NCBI GenBank assembly: GCA_037176725.1
Contig: JAZBRS010000020.1
Span: 59,920,001-59,984,000 of the forward strand
Direction of reading: 5' to 3'
Source of the DNA: Posidonia oceanica
Taxonomy: Eukaryota > Streptophyta > Magnoliopsida > Alismatales > Posidoniaceae
Length of the DNA: 64,000 nucleotides
Notes under the pieces: model-generated
What the model was told of the DNA's origin: nothing
The model's database searches: none
Seen by the model: only the letters and a program-made list of their open reading frames with translations
Position numbers and translations under genes: made by a program
Part shown: in pieces, positions 23,202 through 33,777 of the stretch
Layout of the letters: each line of letters begins with the position of its first letter
How positions within the stretch are numbered: position 1 is the stretch's first letter

Positions 23202-26200
23202 TGTAAACACCCCATTCTGACAGCCGGGAAGTTGCTTGTTCTCTTTTGCAGGCTCGTGTGGACTCTGAAATGGCATCCCTTCTCTAACCCATTTTTCTAA
23301 CCCATTTCCAAGCCCAAAACCTTGCCCAAACCCTAGAAGCCTTTACTAAGCGTCTTTGCAACTTTTACAACCCTTCTAGGCCCAAGCCCAAGCCCATTTG
23401 CAGCTTGTGCCACCTGAGTGTGTTGGATGCTGGAACAGGTAACGTCCAATGTTGGATGTGGCCTGTGCTAGCATCCAACGTTGGACACCCTATGGTCTGG
23501 CGTCCAATGGCTCGAGTGCAGCAGCGGCTGTTCCGCTCCTTCTAGCTCACCAGCCGTCCAATCCCCCGCCTCCCTGCACTTACTACCCATCCCTTCCTCC
23601 ACTCCACGCCATCCACTACCTTCCAAGCTTGAGTAACTGCCCATCTTCTCCATATCAGCCCTTAATCTGCTCTCTAAGCCCTCACTACCATTGCTGACTT
23701 TCACCACCCACGCCTGCCACCGCGCTGCCCTCGCTGGACTTCTGACACCAGCCATGCTCTCCTCTAACAATCCACATGGCCTTCCCACACTCATCCGCAC
23801 CTGCCACGACTTGCAATTGCCAGAATTTGGCCTGCAAATCAGACCTGCCAACACTGGAACCCATGCAAGCTGCAACAAAACTAGATGTTCATGCCTTTGC
23901 CATAGTCACCCCACCGAGCCAGAGGAGAATTTGCCACTTCCAAGAGCAAGAGCGATATCCCGTCTCCGCCCTCGACCAGTTGCCGACATCTCCGGAGCTC
24001 TAAGTTGCTTGCGCGACCTCACCGAAGTAGCTACTGTCAGCACACCTGCAATGCCGGTGAGTAAGGTGGAGCCGCCGTTCCAGGCCTTCAAACGGTAAGC
24101 ACTCCATCCCCTTAGGTCTTGCATGCTTAGTTGTACGTCCCCATGCATTTTTACAATTTTTTGAGTCCTTTTGGTCACGATTCGTGGCCAAGAGGGAGTT
24201 CAGTGTGTTGGACGCACCAGCTGGTGCGTCCAACACTCTGCTCTGCCTTGCTCATGTTTTGATGCTTTCCATGCTTTATCATTGCATGTTTTTCTGTAAA
24301 TCCATGCTATATGCTTCCTTAAGTGTTCTATGATGCTATGCCATGTCTATTTGCCTATCCCATGCTTGTTTAAATCCTCCCTACATGCTCTGATGTCAGT
24401 ATGTCATCTGCCTGCGTTGGACGCTAGGGTGAGCCACGTCCAACGTTGGACGCTGGTTCACCTAGCATCCAACACCTCTGTTTGCTTTGCTTTGCTGCCA
24501 TGCCTACATCTTGCATATTTTTGATGCTATTTTGTGATCCATGCTTGCTTAGAGATGCCTAGCCCCTATGGCAAACATGCTTAGGTTTGCTAGGATCTTC
24601 TTAAGTTGCATGCTCCCTTTTGCAAGTTTTAAGCCTATATTCTTATGCATGCCCCCTTTTTATCTTGTCCTCTTGGATTAAATGCTTGCCATGCTTGCTG
24701 TGGATGTTTCTTTCCTGTTATGGCATGTTTCAGTAGCCTGCATGCATGTAGGTGGGGTCAGAGCTGAGCTCCCCCTTTAGAACAGGTAGGTCTGCATGCT
24801 TTGGTCATTGGACGCTCGAGCCTTTAGCGTCTAACGTTGGACGCTGCTGGCTCTAGCGTCCAACGTCCTGGCTCCTCATTCTCTTGTTTAAAGCTTGCAT
24901 GTTGTTTTGATCTGGTTCTTTGCTTGCCTCCTGTGTTTCCATGCATGTGTAGCTTCCTTTGCAACTGTTCTTTAGCTTCCTTGGATTATTTTGCTTGTTT
25001 ATGCATGTTTCTATGTGCGTTGTGCTTCCTAGGGCGTTGTACACTGCTGGTGCTGGCGTCCAACATTGGACACTAGCCTAGCTTGTGTCCAACGACCTGG
25101 TTGCGTCTCTGACCTGTCACAGGCCACAAGTAAGATTTCTGGTTTTTGCGTGATCCCATGCTTGCATGTTTGTCCTATGCTCACTTCCAGTAGCCCAAAT
25201 GCATGATCCCCCTTTTATTTTGCTTTCGTATGCTTCTTTTCTCTCCTCTGTCTTCTGATCTGTGTTAGACGCCTGCCACTCTGGCGTCTAACGTTGGATG
25301 CCAAGCACACAGGCGTCCAACAACCTGCTTGCTTCAATCCTTGATTCTGGCTTGCTTCTTGCTCTAATTCCTCTTCTAATCTTCTGTTAGGTTAGATCTG
25401 CATGCCTTGCACCCATCTAGCTGCATATTTGCATCTGTACTGCATCCATATAGTTAGAATGCATTGATTTCCAAAACTTGCATGCTGTCTACCTCCAGCA
25501 GGTGTTGGACGCTAGCAATGCTAGCGTCCAACGTTGGACGCTAGTGTTGCCAGCGTCCAATACTTGTAGATGGCTAACAGTCATTTTAAAGCGCCGATCT
25601 CACTTCGCTTGCCGTTTTCTGCTTTTTTCGCTTCTTTGGCTTGCTGCAACCCCTATGCATGTTGCCTACCACTTTGTTTCGGTTTTGCACCCCGCTTTGC
25701 CTCGTTTTCCGTGTTTTGCCCCGTTTTCCGCATTTTGCATCGTTTCTCGCTCCGTTGCATAGTTTTCTACGCCCCTTTGCATCGTTTTCCACTCTTTGCA
25801 TCATTTTCCGTGTGTTGCATTGTTTTCTGCATTTTTGCACCATTTTCTGCACCCACTTTGCTTTATTGCTTGCATGTCGCTTGCATTGCCTGGTTTCCTC
25901 GTGGTTTTGCTTTATCACCTGCATCTGCATGTAGGGCTATGATGCTTACTGCTTAGGAGTTCTCACGAACCAGGGTCCGCCTAGTTCGGAACACTAGCAG
26001 CGTGGCTGAGCACATAGATAGCACGTTTATTTCCAATGCATAGCAGGTAGGCATTTATGGCATTTAGGCATTAGGCTAGTAGTTCGCTGCATTTGCACGA
26101 GATTGCCTAAGAAAGACCGACTCTCGGACGTATCGGTGGTGCCTAACACCTTCCCCGTGCGTAATAGGAGTCCTTGCCCTTTCTCTTAGTTCGCATCGAC

Positions 26201-26509
26201 CTTTCCTTTATCCTAGGCATGAGTCATAGCATAGCATAGCATAGCTTAGATTAGCATTGCATCCCTTTGCCCCTCCTTGCATCAGGTTTTACATGTCTTT
26301 TCATGTATTACCCCCGGTTTTCCTTGTCTTCCAATTCAACAGACCCGATGGCGACTCCGATTGGTCTTATTATTTCTTTTCTTTTCTTTTGCCAGCGTTT
26401 CCGAGTCGAGTTTTTCCCTCAGATCCAGCCGCATATAGTGAGCCTATTTTGATTGGTGCACGCAAGCTTTGGTAACATGCATAGACGATCAGAATTCAGG
26501 ATTACTACA
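23202..26509 (+). mobile_element. 5' LTR of element A
   Basis: TGTAAACACC...GATTACTACA, 3.3 kb. Over the first 88 bases it differs from the 3' LTR at seven sites, six of them transitions, so the insertion is not recent. It contains hairpin clusters, short tandem repeats (25690-25860, complement of those in C), the conserved GGTGCCTAACACC block (26101-26185), and an internal PBS-like TGGCGACTCCGA at 26349-26360. Confidence 0.92.
23421..25560. repeat. Seven hairpin clusters in A 5' LTR
   Basis: Clusters with the GTTGGACGC/GCGTCCAAC stem lie at 23421-23510, 24207-24234 (single hairpin), 24416-24473, 24807-24865, 25035-25092, 25264-25321 and 25504-25560. The single hairpin at 24207 has two in the 3' LTR (39702-39760); exactly one unit is missing between repeated stem halves, as slippage would produce. 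At 24416 and 24445 the two hairpins abut without a gap. Confidence 0.85.
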
Positions 26510-26510
26510 G

Positions 26511-26528
26511 TGGCGACTCCGCTGGGGA
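26511..26528 (+). other. Primer-binding site of element A
   Basis: TGGCGACTCCGCTGGGGA, one base after the LTR end. This is the reverse-transcription primer site, complementary to a tRNA 3' end including the CCA. It is shared by B and C with one or two changes, and is of the tRNA-Arg type known from Tat/Ogre elements. Confidence 0.9.
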
Positions 26529-27686
26529 GCAATACTCTGGCTTTTGCCTTGGCCTTCTCGCCTCTTGCTTTGGTGTTTTGCTTGCCTTTTGCTTCTGCCT
26601 GCTTTACCTACTTATCTGTTTGCTTGTTTATTTACCTGCTTTATGCCATAATTGCTTGTGCTGCTTCATTTGCTTGCATCACATGTCTAAATATTTGTTT
26701 GGCACACCATGTATGCCTTTTGAGTGATGAATGCTTTCTTTTACACCAATGCAATGCCACTGCACCTGCACATGCTATGCATACCTGCTTTTTGCAATGA
26801 TAAGTGTTTTTCTTCCACTGTCCTGCTCACACACGCATACACATGCCATGCCCATGCCTTTTGCTATGATGTGTGTTGTCTGCTTGCCATGATTGGGTGA
26901 TTATCTTCCCTTTTTGCATTAAGCCTAAGGACAATTAGAGACTGATTGCTTCCCCCATGGCTAATTAAAAACAGCAAGTAAAAAGAACTTTTAGGAGCAA
27001 CTAGAGACTGCAAACACACCTGCACCCCCCTGAGTTAATAAAATACGCAAGATAAAACACGAAGCATTTGCATGAAGCATCATATAGGGCATGCATTCTT
27101 CTCATCTGAGTCCACCTACAGTCTGAGAAGGATAGTCCCGGTCTCTTGCCCCCAGCACTTTGGCGTGGCGTAAGTAGATCGGTCTGTCCCCCCTTGTCAG
27201 GGGGCCGCATCAGTGTTAGTAGAGGGTACCACCCATGCTTCTGGCAGGGTCAAGGCCACCTACACACCACTACGTCACCACCTGAGCTTTGGGCCGGGTT
27301 TAAGACGTGGGACCTGCTTTTTTCTAGCCTGAGTCGGCGACCCGTACACCCCTGAGCGTCCGAAGTAGATTGCCTACCAGGACACCCTAGATTGGTGAGG
27401 GAGAGCATGCTAGAAAGCATACATCTGCATTGATATCATACATCAACACATTTGCTTTTACTTTTGGGTTCTAATCCCTTGATTTTTGTTTACCTTTCGC
27501 GTAGAGGTCTGTCAGCGAGTTCCTTAGCTGGAGCTTGAGTGCCTTCTTTTACTGACACCCCTGCTGCGACCCCTGCTTCTGATCATCCCCTTTCTGAGCT
27601 ACTTCGCTTTAGCGAACATAGCTCCTCCTAGGATTCGCCCTCTTGCCCCCTCTCGCAGCTTTGTGATCACCCGTTCTCGGTCAGTG
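26529..27686 (+). other. Leader (5' UTR) of element A
   Basis: About 1.16 kb without a coding signal. The first 400 bases are pyrimidine-rich with many gctt/tgcc motifs. Bases 27120-27430 are conserved with the leaders of B and C and include the hairpin at 27189-27204. The gag start follows at 27687. Confidence 0.7.
27189..27204 (+). promoter_or_regulatory. Conserved leader hairpin (A copy)
   Basis: CCCCC-TTGTCA-GGGGG within the leader block shared by A, B and C. B keeps a stem through a different pairing (CCCTTG/CAAGGG). A packaging signal is a reasonable guess, not a demonstrated role. Confidence 0.45.
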
Positions 27687-28410
27687 ATGGCCCAGTTTGT
27701 TGGTGATTCCCAGGTCCCTGTTGCCCCGGAGGTGGCCCCTCTTTTGGTTCCTTTGACTCCTGCATTGACTCCCTTGATGCCAGCGTCTCCTTCTCTGGTA
27801 TAGCTGCCTCCCTCTTATTCTATGGGGCAGTGGCAGGCTCCACCGGACTCGGTTGCTGAGACTGTCTTGGTAACCGCTGCCCACGCTCCGGAGACACAGC
27901 TGACTCCTCCTCCCCAGGGTGATGTCACTTTTGGCACTCACCTTGCTGCGGCAAATTACGCCTTAGGACCTCCACCTTTTCGACAATCTGTGTCCCAGCC
28001 ACTTGATTCTGGTCCTCCGTCGATCCTGCAACTCAGCATACCTACTGACGGGTCCCCTGAGATGCAGTATCAGCAGCTGATGGAGACTGCCTAAGGACTA
28101 CAGGGCATGGCTCTATCTCTTCGCCCTTCATTCAGTCCTACTGCTCCCGAGGCTCCGCTGCGACCTGCTCTCGCATCGCAGGCATTCCCCTCTGCTCCCC
28201 CGCCCAGACCACCGCCTCAGCTACTCACTGCTCAGATGATGGGGGCCTAGCTTCCGCCTCCTGCATATGCACAACACCCAGCACAACATCCTCCTCTGGC
28301 ACCTGGTGGTCAGTCCGTAGGACTGATTAGAGCGTAGCATCCCTCCGGCCCGCAGCCCGACACCGTGCCGGTGCAGCAGCTGACGCTTCAGTACTCTGCA
28401 TCACCTATTG
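27687..28410 (+). pseudogene. gag remnant of element A (N-terminal part only)
   Basis: Begins Met-Ala-Gln-Phe-Val-Gly-Asp-Ser and follows the Pro/Gln-rich N-terminus of C's gag, including the block Gly-Ser-Pro-Glu-Met-Gln-Tyr-Gln-Gln-Leu-Met-Glu. In-frame stops include TAGs and a TAA at 28092. Homology to C stops at about 28410, after Ser-Ala-Ser-Pro-Ile. The capsid core, zinc knuckle and protease that should follow are missing, and the next recognisable sequence is a truncated G-patch in another frame. The deletion removes functions that A would have to obtain in trans. Confidence 0.8.
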
Positions 28411-30114
28411 ATGGGGCTATGTCAAGGGAGCGCCGCTCGGCAATATGGCCAGGGAATTGCTGAGCCAATCAGAGCAGCAGAGCGAAGAGAGTCTGAAGGT
28501 CTCGGATATGATCTGCAGTCCAGCAAAGAGAGATGCATGTTGCCCAAGGATCAGAGGATGGCTATCCCGTAGGACCTCACTAACTTCACCAGTGCGGGTA
28601 TCCTGGATTCTAACAGCAGTGAAGCCTCAACGCAGCGGGTGTCATGCCCAAGTTCCCAGCTACCAGAGGAAGAATGGGTCTGCATCGAGGACTACTACTC
28701 AGATGAGGAGGAGTCTAGTATAGTTGAGGCAGCCCCAACCAGCAGCAAGGACCAGCTTAGCGCGACTGCGTCCCGATTAGTTTGCTTGGCCCTTACTAAT
28801 GAAACAGTAGAATCGGCAAACCCGGGGGCGGGGCTAACAGTTTCCCTTCTTTCTGCAGCATCACCAAAGTTGCCAACAGTCGCAGCTGCAGCACCAGAGT
28901 CAGAAGCACACCTACCGGCGTTATCCAACAGTCAGCCTGTGGCCGCAGCCGCACCAGCATAGAAATCACTTTCACAGGCGACATAGTCAGTCGGATCAGG
29001 CGACAGCGTGACTCAGCCCGCATCATTGACAGCGCCACAAGCAAGCCAGGCGGCTCTGTCAGGCACACAGCTGTCAGCCTCAGCAGATCTTGCTATAAGG
29101 AAGATTCTCGCCGCTGCTACTGGGAGACCACCACTGTCACCCACGGGCACCAGCGTTTCATCCCCAAGCATGGCGGCCTAGCCATTGGCCCCTTAGAAGA
29201 GCAGTTGTGCCTCCCCGCTAGCAGCAGCAGTGATCTTGGCAGCATACCCAGCAGCAGCAAAGCAGATGCCCCAAGTAGCAGAAAGCCCGGCAATCGAGCC
29301 AGGGCCAGCTGCAAGCCCGACAGTCGCTTACTACGTCGACTCACCCTCGAATGAGGAGGCAGGAGCGGCTACTGATGCTCAGATTGATTTCTCTATGGGA
29401 GACTTGGAGTAGTTATTCCAGGAGCAGCTCGCATCGCTGGCGCAGGATGTGGCGAAGCATGAGACTGCACAGAAGAAAGGGAAGGCCATGGCCACAGATC
29501 CCTTTATCATGGTCCTAGAGGAAGATCTAGCACTTGAGGCACCCGTTAGACCAGATGAGCTGATCACCCTACAGCTAGGGGGTGGGTCTCGATGGTTTGT
29601 GCAGCGCATGCCACACTTGGACAATGTAGCAGGTGGCAGCACCCTGATTAGCTGCCGACCTGATATATCCTTGGCAAGCACGCTAGAGCATGCATATGCA
29701 ACAGCACAGCAGATATCAGCAGCATCAACACCACAAGCAGCACTAGTAGCACAGCAAGTAGTAATGGTACACCATGCAGAGCCCCATGCAAAGCACCATG
29801 CAGAGCACCATGCAGAGTCCCATGCAGAGCCCCATACAGAGCACCATGCAGAGTACCATGTAGAGTCCCATGCAGAGCCCCATGCAGAGCACCATGTAGA
29901 GTCCCATGCAGAGTCCCATGTAGAGAAACATGCAGAGCAACATGCAGTAGTGGTAGAGCAACATGCAGTAGTGGTAGAGCAACATGCAGCAGCAGTAGAG
30001 CAACATGCAGTAGTAGTAGAGCAACATGCACCTGTGGTAGTAGAGCAATATGCACAAGTAGCGGCAGTACAACATGCGTCAGCGGCAGCACAACATGCAC
30101 AAGCAATAGCGTAG
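28411..30114 (+). pseudogene. A polyprotein: truncated G-patch and long linker before RT
   Basis: The frame begins just after the gag deletion with the end of a G-patch (Gln-Gly-Ile-Ala-Glu-Pro-Ile, then Glu-Gly-Leu-Gly-Tyr-Asp, 28441-28521). A long Ala/Pro/Ser-rich linker follows, with an acidic patch (Asp-Tyr-Tyr-Ser-Asp-Glu-Glu-Glu, about 28690-28713) and a His-rich tandem repeat (29773-30108). Stops in this frame are all TAG: 28570, 28960, 28984, 29179, 29194, 29410 and 30112. The frame is shared with RT and integrase downstream. Linker function is unknown; in Tat elements this region joins protease and RT. Confidence 0.65.
29773..30108 (+). repeat. His-rich coding tandem repeat in element A
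   Basis: Fourteen 12-bp units of the type catgcagagcac (29773-29940; peptide His-Ala-Glu-x) change abruptly into 21-bp units of the type catgcagtagtggtagagcaa (29941-30024; His-Ala-Val-Val-Val-Glu-Gln). Longer degenerate units then run to 30108. All units keep the reading frame. Codon changes are mostly within the x position. Confidence 0.9.
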
Positions 30115-30468
30115 AAGGCACCAGCAGCAAACAGTAGCATATGCGACCCTTGCACAGCCAACAGCAGAATCAGTACAGTCAGCAGCAGCAAAATTAACAG
30201 AATCAGCAGAGTCAGAGTAGGCAGAGCCAGCTGAGGAGCTTGCCAGGATAGAGGTCGCACGCCGATGGTATAAAAACACTCGGGTATGCGTGACCATCCT
30301 GAAGTGTCACCAAGGCCAAGCAGTAGAACACTTGCACTCCTTCGATATCTCAGACCCCACCTTTGAGAAGGAGATCCTCTCGGAACTTATTGCATATGGA
30401 GAGGAGGATGATGCAGGCGAAGATGAGGCCCCACGATGATGATCCGGCCCCACGACGATGATCCAGAA
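30115..30468 (+). pseudogene. Frameshifted linker segment of A pol
   Basis: Here the meaningful reading is shifted: an Ala/Glu/Gln-rich stretch, then Ala-Arg-Ile-Glu-Val-Ala-Arg-Arg-Trp-Tyr-Lys (from about 30239), and an acidic Gly-Glu-Glu-Asp-Asp near 30410. A 1-base indel near 30125 enters the shifted frame. A duplicated segment around ccccacgatgatgatcc (30429-30463) returns to the original one. These are the only indels I find in the A pol region. Confidence 0.6.
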
Positions 30469-32052
30469 GGCCCCAATCTCCATGTCGAAGAGGAGACAAA
30501 GGTTGTCAGCATTGGCACAGCAGAAGAAGTCTGATAGGTCCGCATCAGTGCCCTTCTGTCGCCCTAGGCTAGAGCGGAATTCATCGCATTCCTGAAGGAG
30601 TATGCGGATGTCTTTGCCTAGAGCTACGAGGATATGGTTGGCCTCGACATTGAAATAGTTGTGCACAACCTACCCTTAGACCCAGATGTAAGGCCGGTAA
30701 AGCAGAAGCTAAGGTGATGGCGACCACAGTGGCTACTCATGATCAAAGAAGAGATCATGAAGCAGCACGGTGTTAACTTCCTCAAGGTCGTCCTTTACCC
30801 TAAGTGGCTTGCAAATGTCGTCCCAGTGCCCAAGAAAGATGGACAAGTCCGCATGTGCATCGATTATCGGGACCTGAACAAGGCGAGTCCCAAGGATGAT
30901 TTTCCCCTACCGCACATTGACGTCCTAGTCGACAACACTGCAAGGCACAAGATGCTCTCTTTTATGGACGGCTTCTCTGGCTATAACTAGATCAGAATGG
31001 CAGAGGAGGATATGGAGAAAACATCATTCATCACCCCTTGCGGTGTCTTCTGCTATCAAGTTATGCCATTTGGGTTGAAAAATGCTGGCGCAACCTATCA
31101 GAGGGCCATGACTGCACTTTTCCACGACCTCATGCGTCAGGAAGTTGAGGTATACATGGATGATATGATTGCCAAGACCAAAGAGCCTGAGGATCACCTT
31201 GCCTGTTTAAGAAAGCTCTTTGACCGCTTAAGAAAGTACAAGTTGCACCTTAACCCTAGCAAATGCGTATTTGGGGTATCTTCTGGCAAGCTCCTAGGCT
31301 ACATTGTTAGCCAGAGGGGGATTGAAGTAGACCTGATGAAAGCAAAATCCATCGTGGACATGCCACCCCCCAGGACAGAGAAAGAGGTCCGAGGCCTACT
31401 CGGACGCTTGCAGTATATCAGCCGGTTCATTGCGTAGCTCACGCCTATATGCGAACCGATGTTCAAGCTCCTGAAGAAGAATGCACAGATCGGCTGGAGC
31501 AAAGAGTGCCAGACCGCCTTTGACAAGATTAAACAGCTTCTGATGAAGCCTCCTGTGTTGGTCCCTCCCACGCTGGGGAGACCTCTGCTTCTCTACCTCT
31601 CTACCACCCAGCATTCCATGGGCGCCGTCTTGGGAAAGCATGATGAATCTGGTAGAAAGGAGCATGTAATTTATTACCTAAGCAAGAAATTCAATGATTG
31701 CGAAACCAGGTATAGCACAATGGAGAAGACCTTCCTATCCCTCTTCTGGGCTGCATAGAAGCTGAGGCACTACATAATGGCGTATCCAGTCCGGCTCCTA
31801 TGCTGACATGACCCCATCAAGTTCCTCTTTTAGAAACCAACAATGATAGGCAGATGCATCAAGTGGCAGGTATTGTTGTCTCAGTACGACATCACCTTTA
31901 TTACGCAGCGAGCCATGAAGGGCCAAGCCATGGCAGATCACCTTGCAGACTTTCCTTTGCCTAAATACCAACCTCTCCAGACACAGTTCCCGGATGAGGG
32001 CATCCTCTTTGCAATGGAAGACTCTGAGCAAGACCCTGATGACTTAGAGCAT
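30469..32052 (+). pseudogene. A reverse transcriptase and RNase H (intact motifs, many TAG stops)
   Basis: RT motifs are well kept: Cys-Ile-Asp-Tyr-Arg-Asp-Leu-Asn near 30855, Phe-Ser-Gly-Tyr-Asn near 30975, and the catalytic Tyr-Met-Asp-Asp at about 31150-31163. RNase H follows from about 31460 with Ile-Tyr-Tyr-Leu-Ser-Lys (about 31670) and Met-Glu-Lys-Thr-Phe-Leu (about 31720). Stops are TGA 30532, TAG 30535, 30565 and 30619, TGA 30715, TAG 30988, 31435 and 31756, TGA 31804 and TAG 31831. All lie in one frame with no indel. Several stops fall where the family has Gln or Arg. The enzyme would be active-site competent but cannot be translated through. Confidence 0.92.
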
Positions 32053-32529
32053 TAGCAGCTCTACTTTGATGGCGCTGTCAACAAGAAGGGTCGAGGCATA
32101 AGCACGGTGCTGACCACGCCGTAGGGGCAGATGATCCCCTTTGCAAGGAAGCTGACCTTCAAATGCACTAATAAAGAAGCAGAATATGAAGCATGCATTC
32201 TGGGATTGAAGGTAGCGCTCGAGCATGAGGCACAGAAGCTGCATGTGCACGGCGATGCCATGCTGGTGATTTCCCAAGTGAATGGCGATTGGAGAACAAA
32301 GGATCCAAAGTTAGTGCCATATCACGAACACCTGCTGAAGCTGATAGAGCAATTTGCAAGCATCCGCTTCTCGTATATGAATAGAGCAAGGAACGCATAT
32401 GCGGATGCGTTGGCAACCTTGGCGTCCTGGCTCAGTATACCTGAGGACCGAGCAGTGGATGTATCAGTTACATGCATAGAGCAGCCTACGCACTGCATGA
32501 GCATAGAGGATGCAGATTCAGCAGAATAG
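32053..32529 (+). pseudogene. A archaeal-type RNase H
   Basis: The extra RNase H of Tat elements. Opens with a TAG (32053) followed by Gln-Leu-Tyr-Phe-Asp-Gly-Ala, holding the first catalytic Asp. The acidic block Glu-Ala-Glu-Tyr-Glu-Ala (about 32176-32193) and the His-Gly-Asp-Ala block (about 32248) are intact, and Ala-Tyr-Ala-Asp-Ala-Leu-Ala near 32395 supplies the last Asp. Stops are TAG 32053, 32122 and 32527. It is better preserved than the D copy. Confidence 0.88.
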
Positions 32530-33777
32530 CAGCCCTGGTACTGCGACATTAAAGTCTTCCTTGAGTCTGCCAGCCACCCGCCCAGCACCTCAGCAGCAAA
32601 TAGAAGAACTTTGGCACGTCTGGTGTCAAAGTATGTGTTAGGGGCAGGGCAATTATACAGAAGGTCATACAGCCAGATGCTCTTGCGCTGCTTAAGCAAG
32701 TCAGAGGTCGACACGCTTATGCTCTAGGTTCATGCAGGGACTTGTGGTCCGCATATGAATGGAGTGCTGCTGGCCAAGAAGATAATGTTGCAAGGCTATT
32801 TCTGGTCAACCATGGAGGCAAACTGCTGCCAGTTTGTGCGTAGATGCCACAACTGCCAGATCCATGGTAATCTTTTGCACGCACCCCCGTAGGAACTGCA
32901 CAGCATGTCCTCGCCATGGCCCTTCTCCACCTGGGGGATGGATGTCATTAGCGCCATACACCCTACTGCATCGAATGGTCATTGCTTCATTTTGGTAGCG
33001 ATAGATTATTTCACTAAGTCGGTGGAAGTAGCCTCCTACAAGGCGGTCACAGCTGCGGTGACAGAGAGGTTTATTAGAAACAACATTGTCACCCGATACA
33101 GGGTCCCGCATGTAATCATCTCTGACAACGGCTCAAACTTTATTGCAAAGAGAATCAAAAAATACCTGCAGAAGCATCAGATCAAGCATCATAGATCCTT
33201 GCCATATCGGCCACAGATGAATGGAGTAGTGGAGTCTACCAATAAAAACATTGTGAAGATAATGAAGAAGATGGCAGAAACCCACAAAGACTGGCATGGT
33301 AAGCTCCCGTACGCGCTCTGGGCATACAGGACATCAGTGCAGACCTCTACAAGAGCCACCCCGTATTCGTTGGCATATGGCATGGAGGCAGTGCTACCTG
33401 TCGAAGTGGAGATCTCTTCACTGCGAATCCTGCGAGAAGCAGAGCTGGAAGAAGCAGAATGGGTCGAGGACCGCTGCGCCTAGCTCAACCTGATTGACGA
33501 GCATAGATTGCAAGCAATGCATAATGCTTGCTGCTACCAGAAGCGGATGGCAAGAGCATACCTGAAGAAGGTACGACCCATGAGTTTCCAGCCAGGAGAC
33601 CTTGTCTTGCGAGCCATCCACCTGCCAAACGGTCAAGGCAAATTCCGACCCAACTGGCGTGGCCCCTTTGTGGTCAAGCAAGCATTCTCAAGCGGTGCAA
33701 CAATTCTTGAGGACATGGATAAGACAGGACAGTCAGAGCTGGTCAACGCGTGCTACCTTAAGAAGTACTATCAATAG
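32530..33777 (+). pseudogene. A integrase (motifs intact, TAG stops)
   Basis: HHCC zinc finger at about 32728-32860 (His-Ala-Gly...His-Met-Asn, then Cys-His-Asn-Cys). The catalytic triad is complete: Asp in Gly-Met-Asp-Val-Ile-Ser (about 32936-32953), Asp in Ser-Asp-Asn-Gly-Ser-Asn (about 33121-33138), and Glu in Gly-Val-Val-Glu-Ser-Thr-Asn-Lys (about 33223-33246). In-frame stops are TAG 32725, 32890 and 33481. The C-terminal tail (33484-33777) ends Leu-Lys-Lys-Tyr-Tyr-Gln and a TAG at 33775 that may be the natural stop. No chromodomain. Confidence 0.92.

Noticed and set aside
28441..33777. Reassigned or read-through UAG as the main explanation for the stops
   Set aside because: TGA stops, two indels and a deleted gag core show that the copy is dead; CHG deamination explains the bias without a special code.
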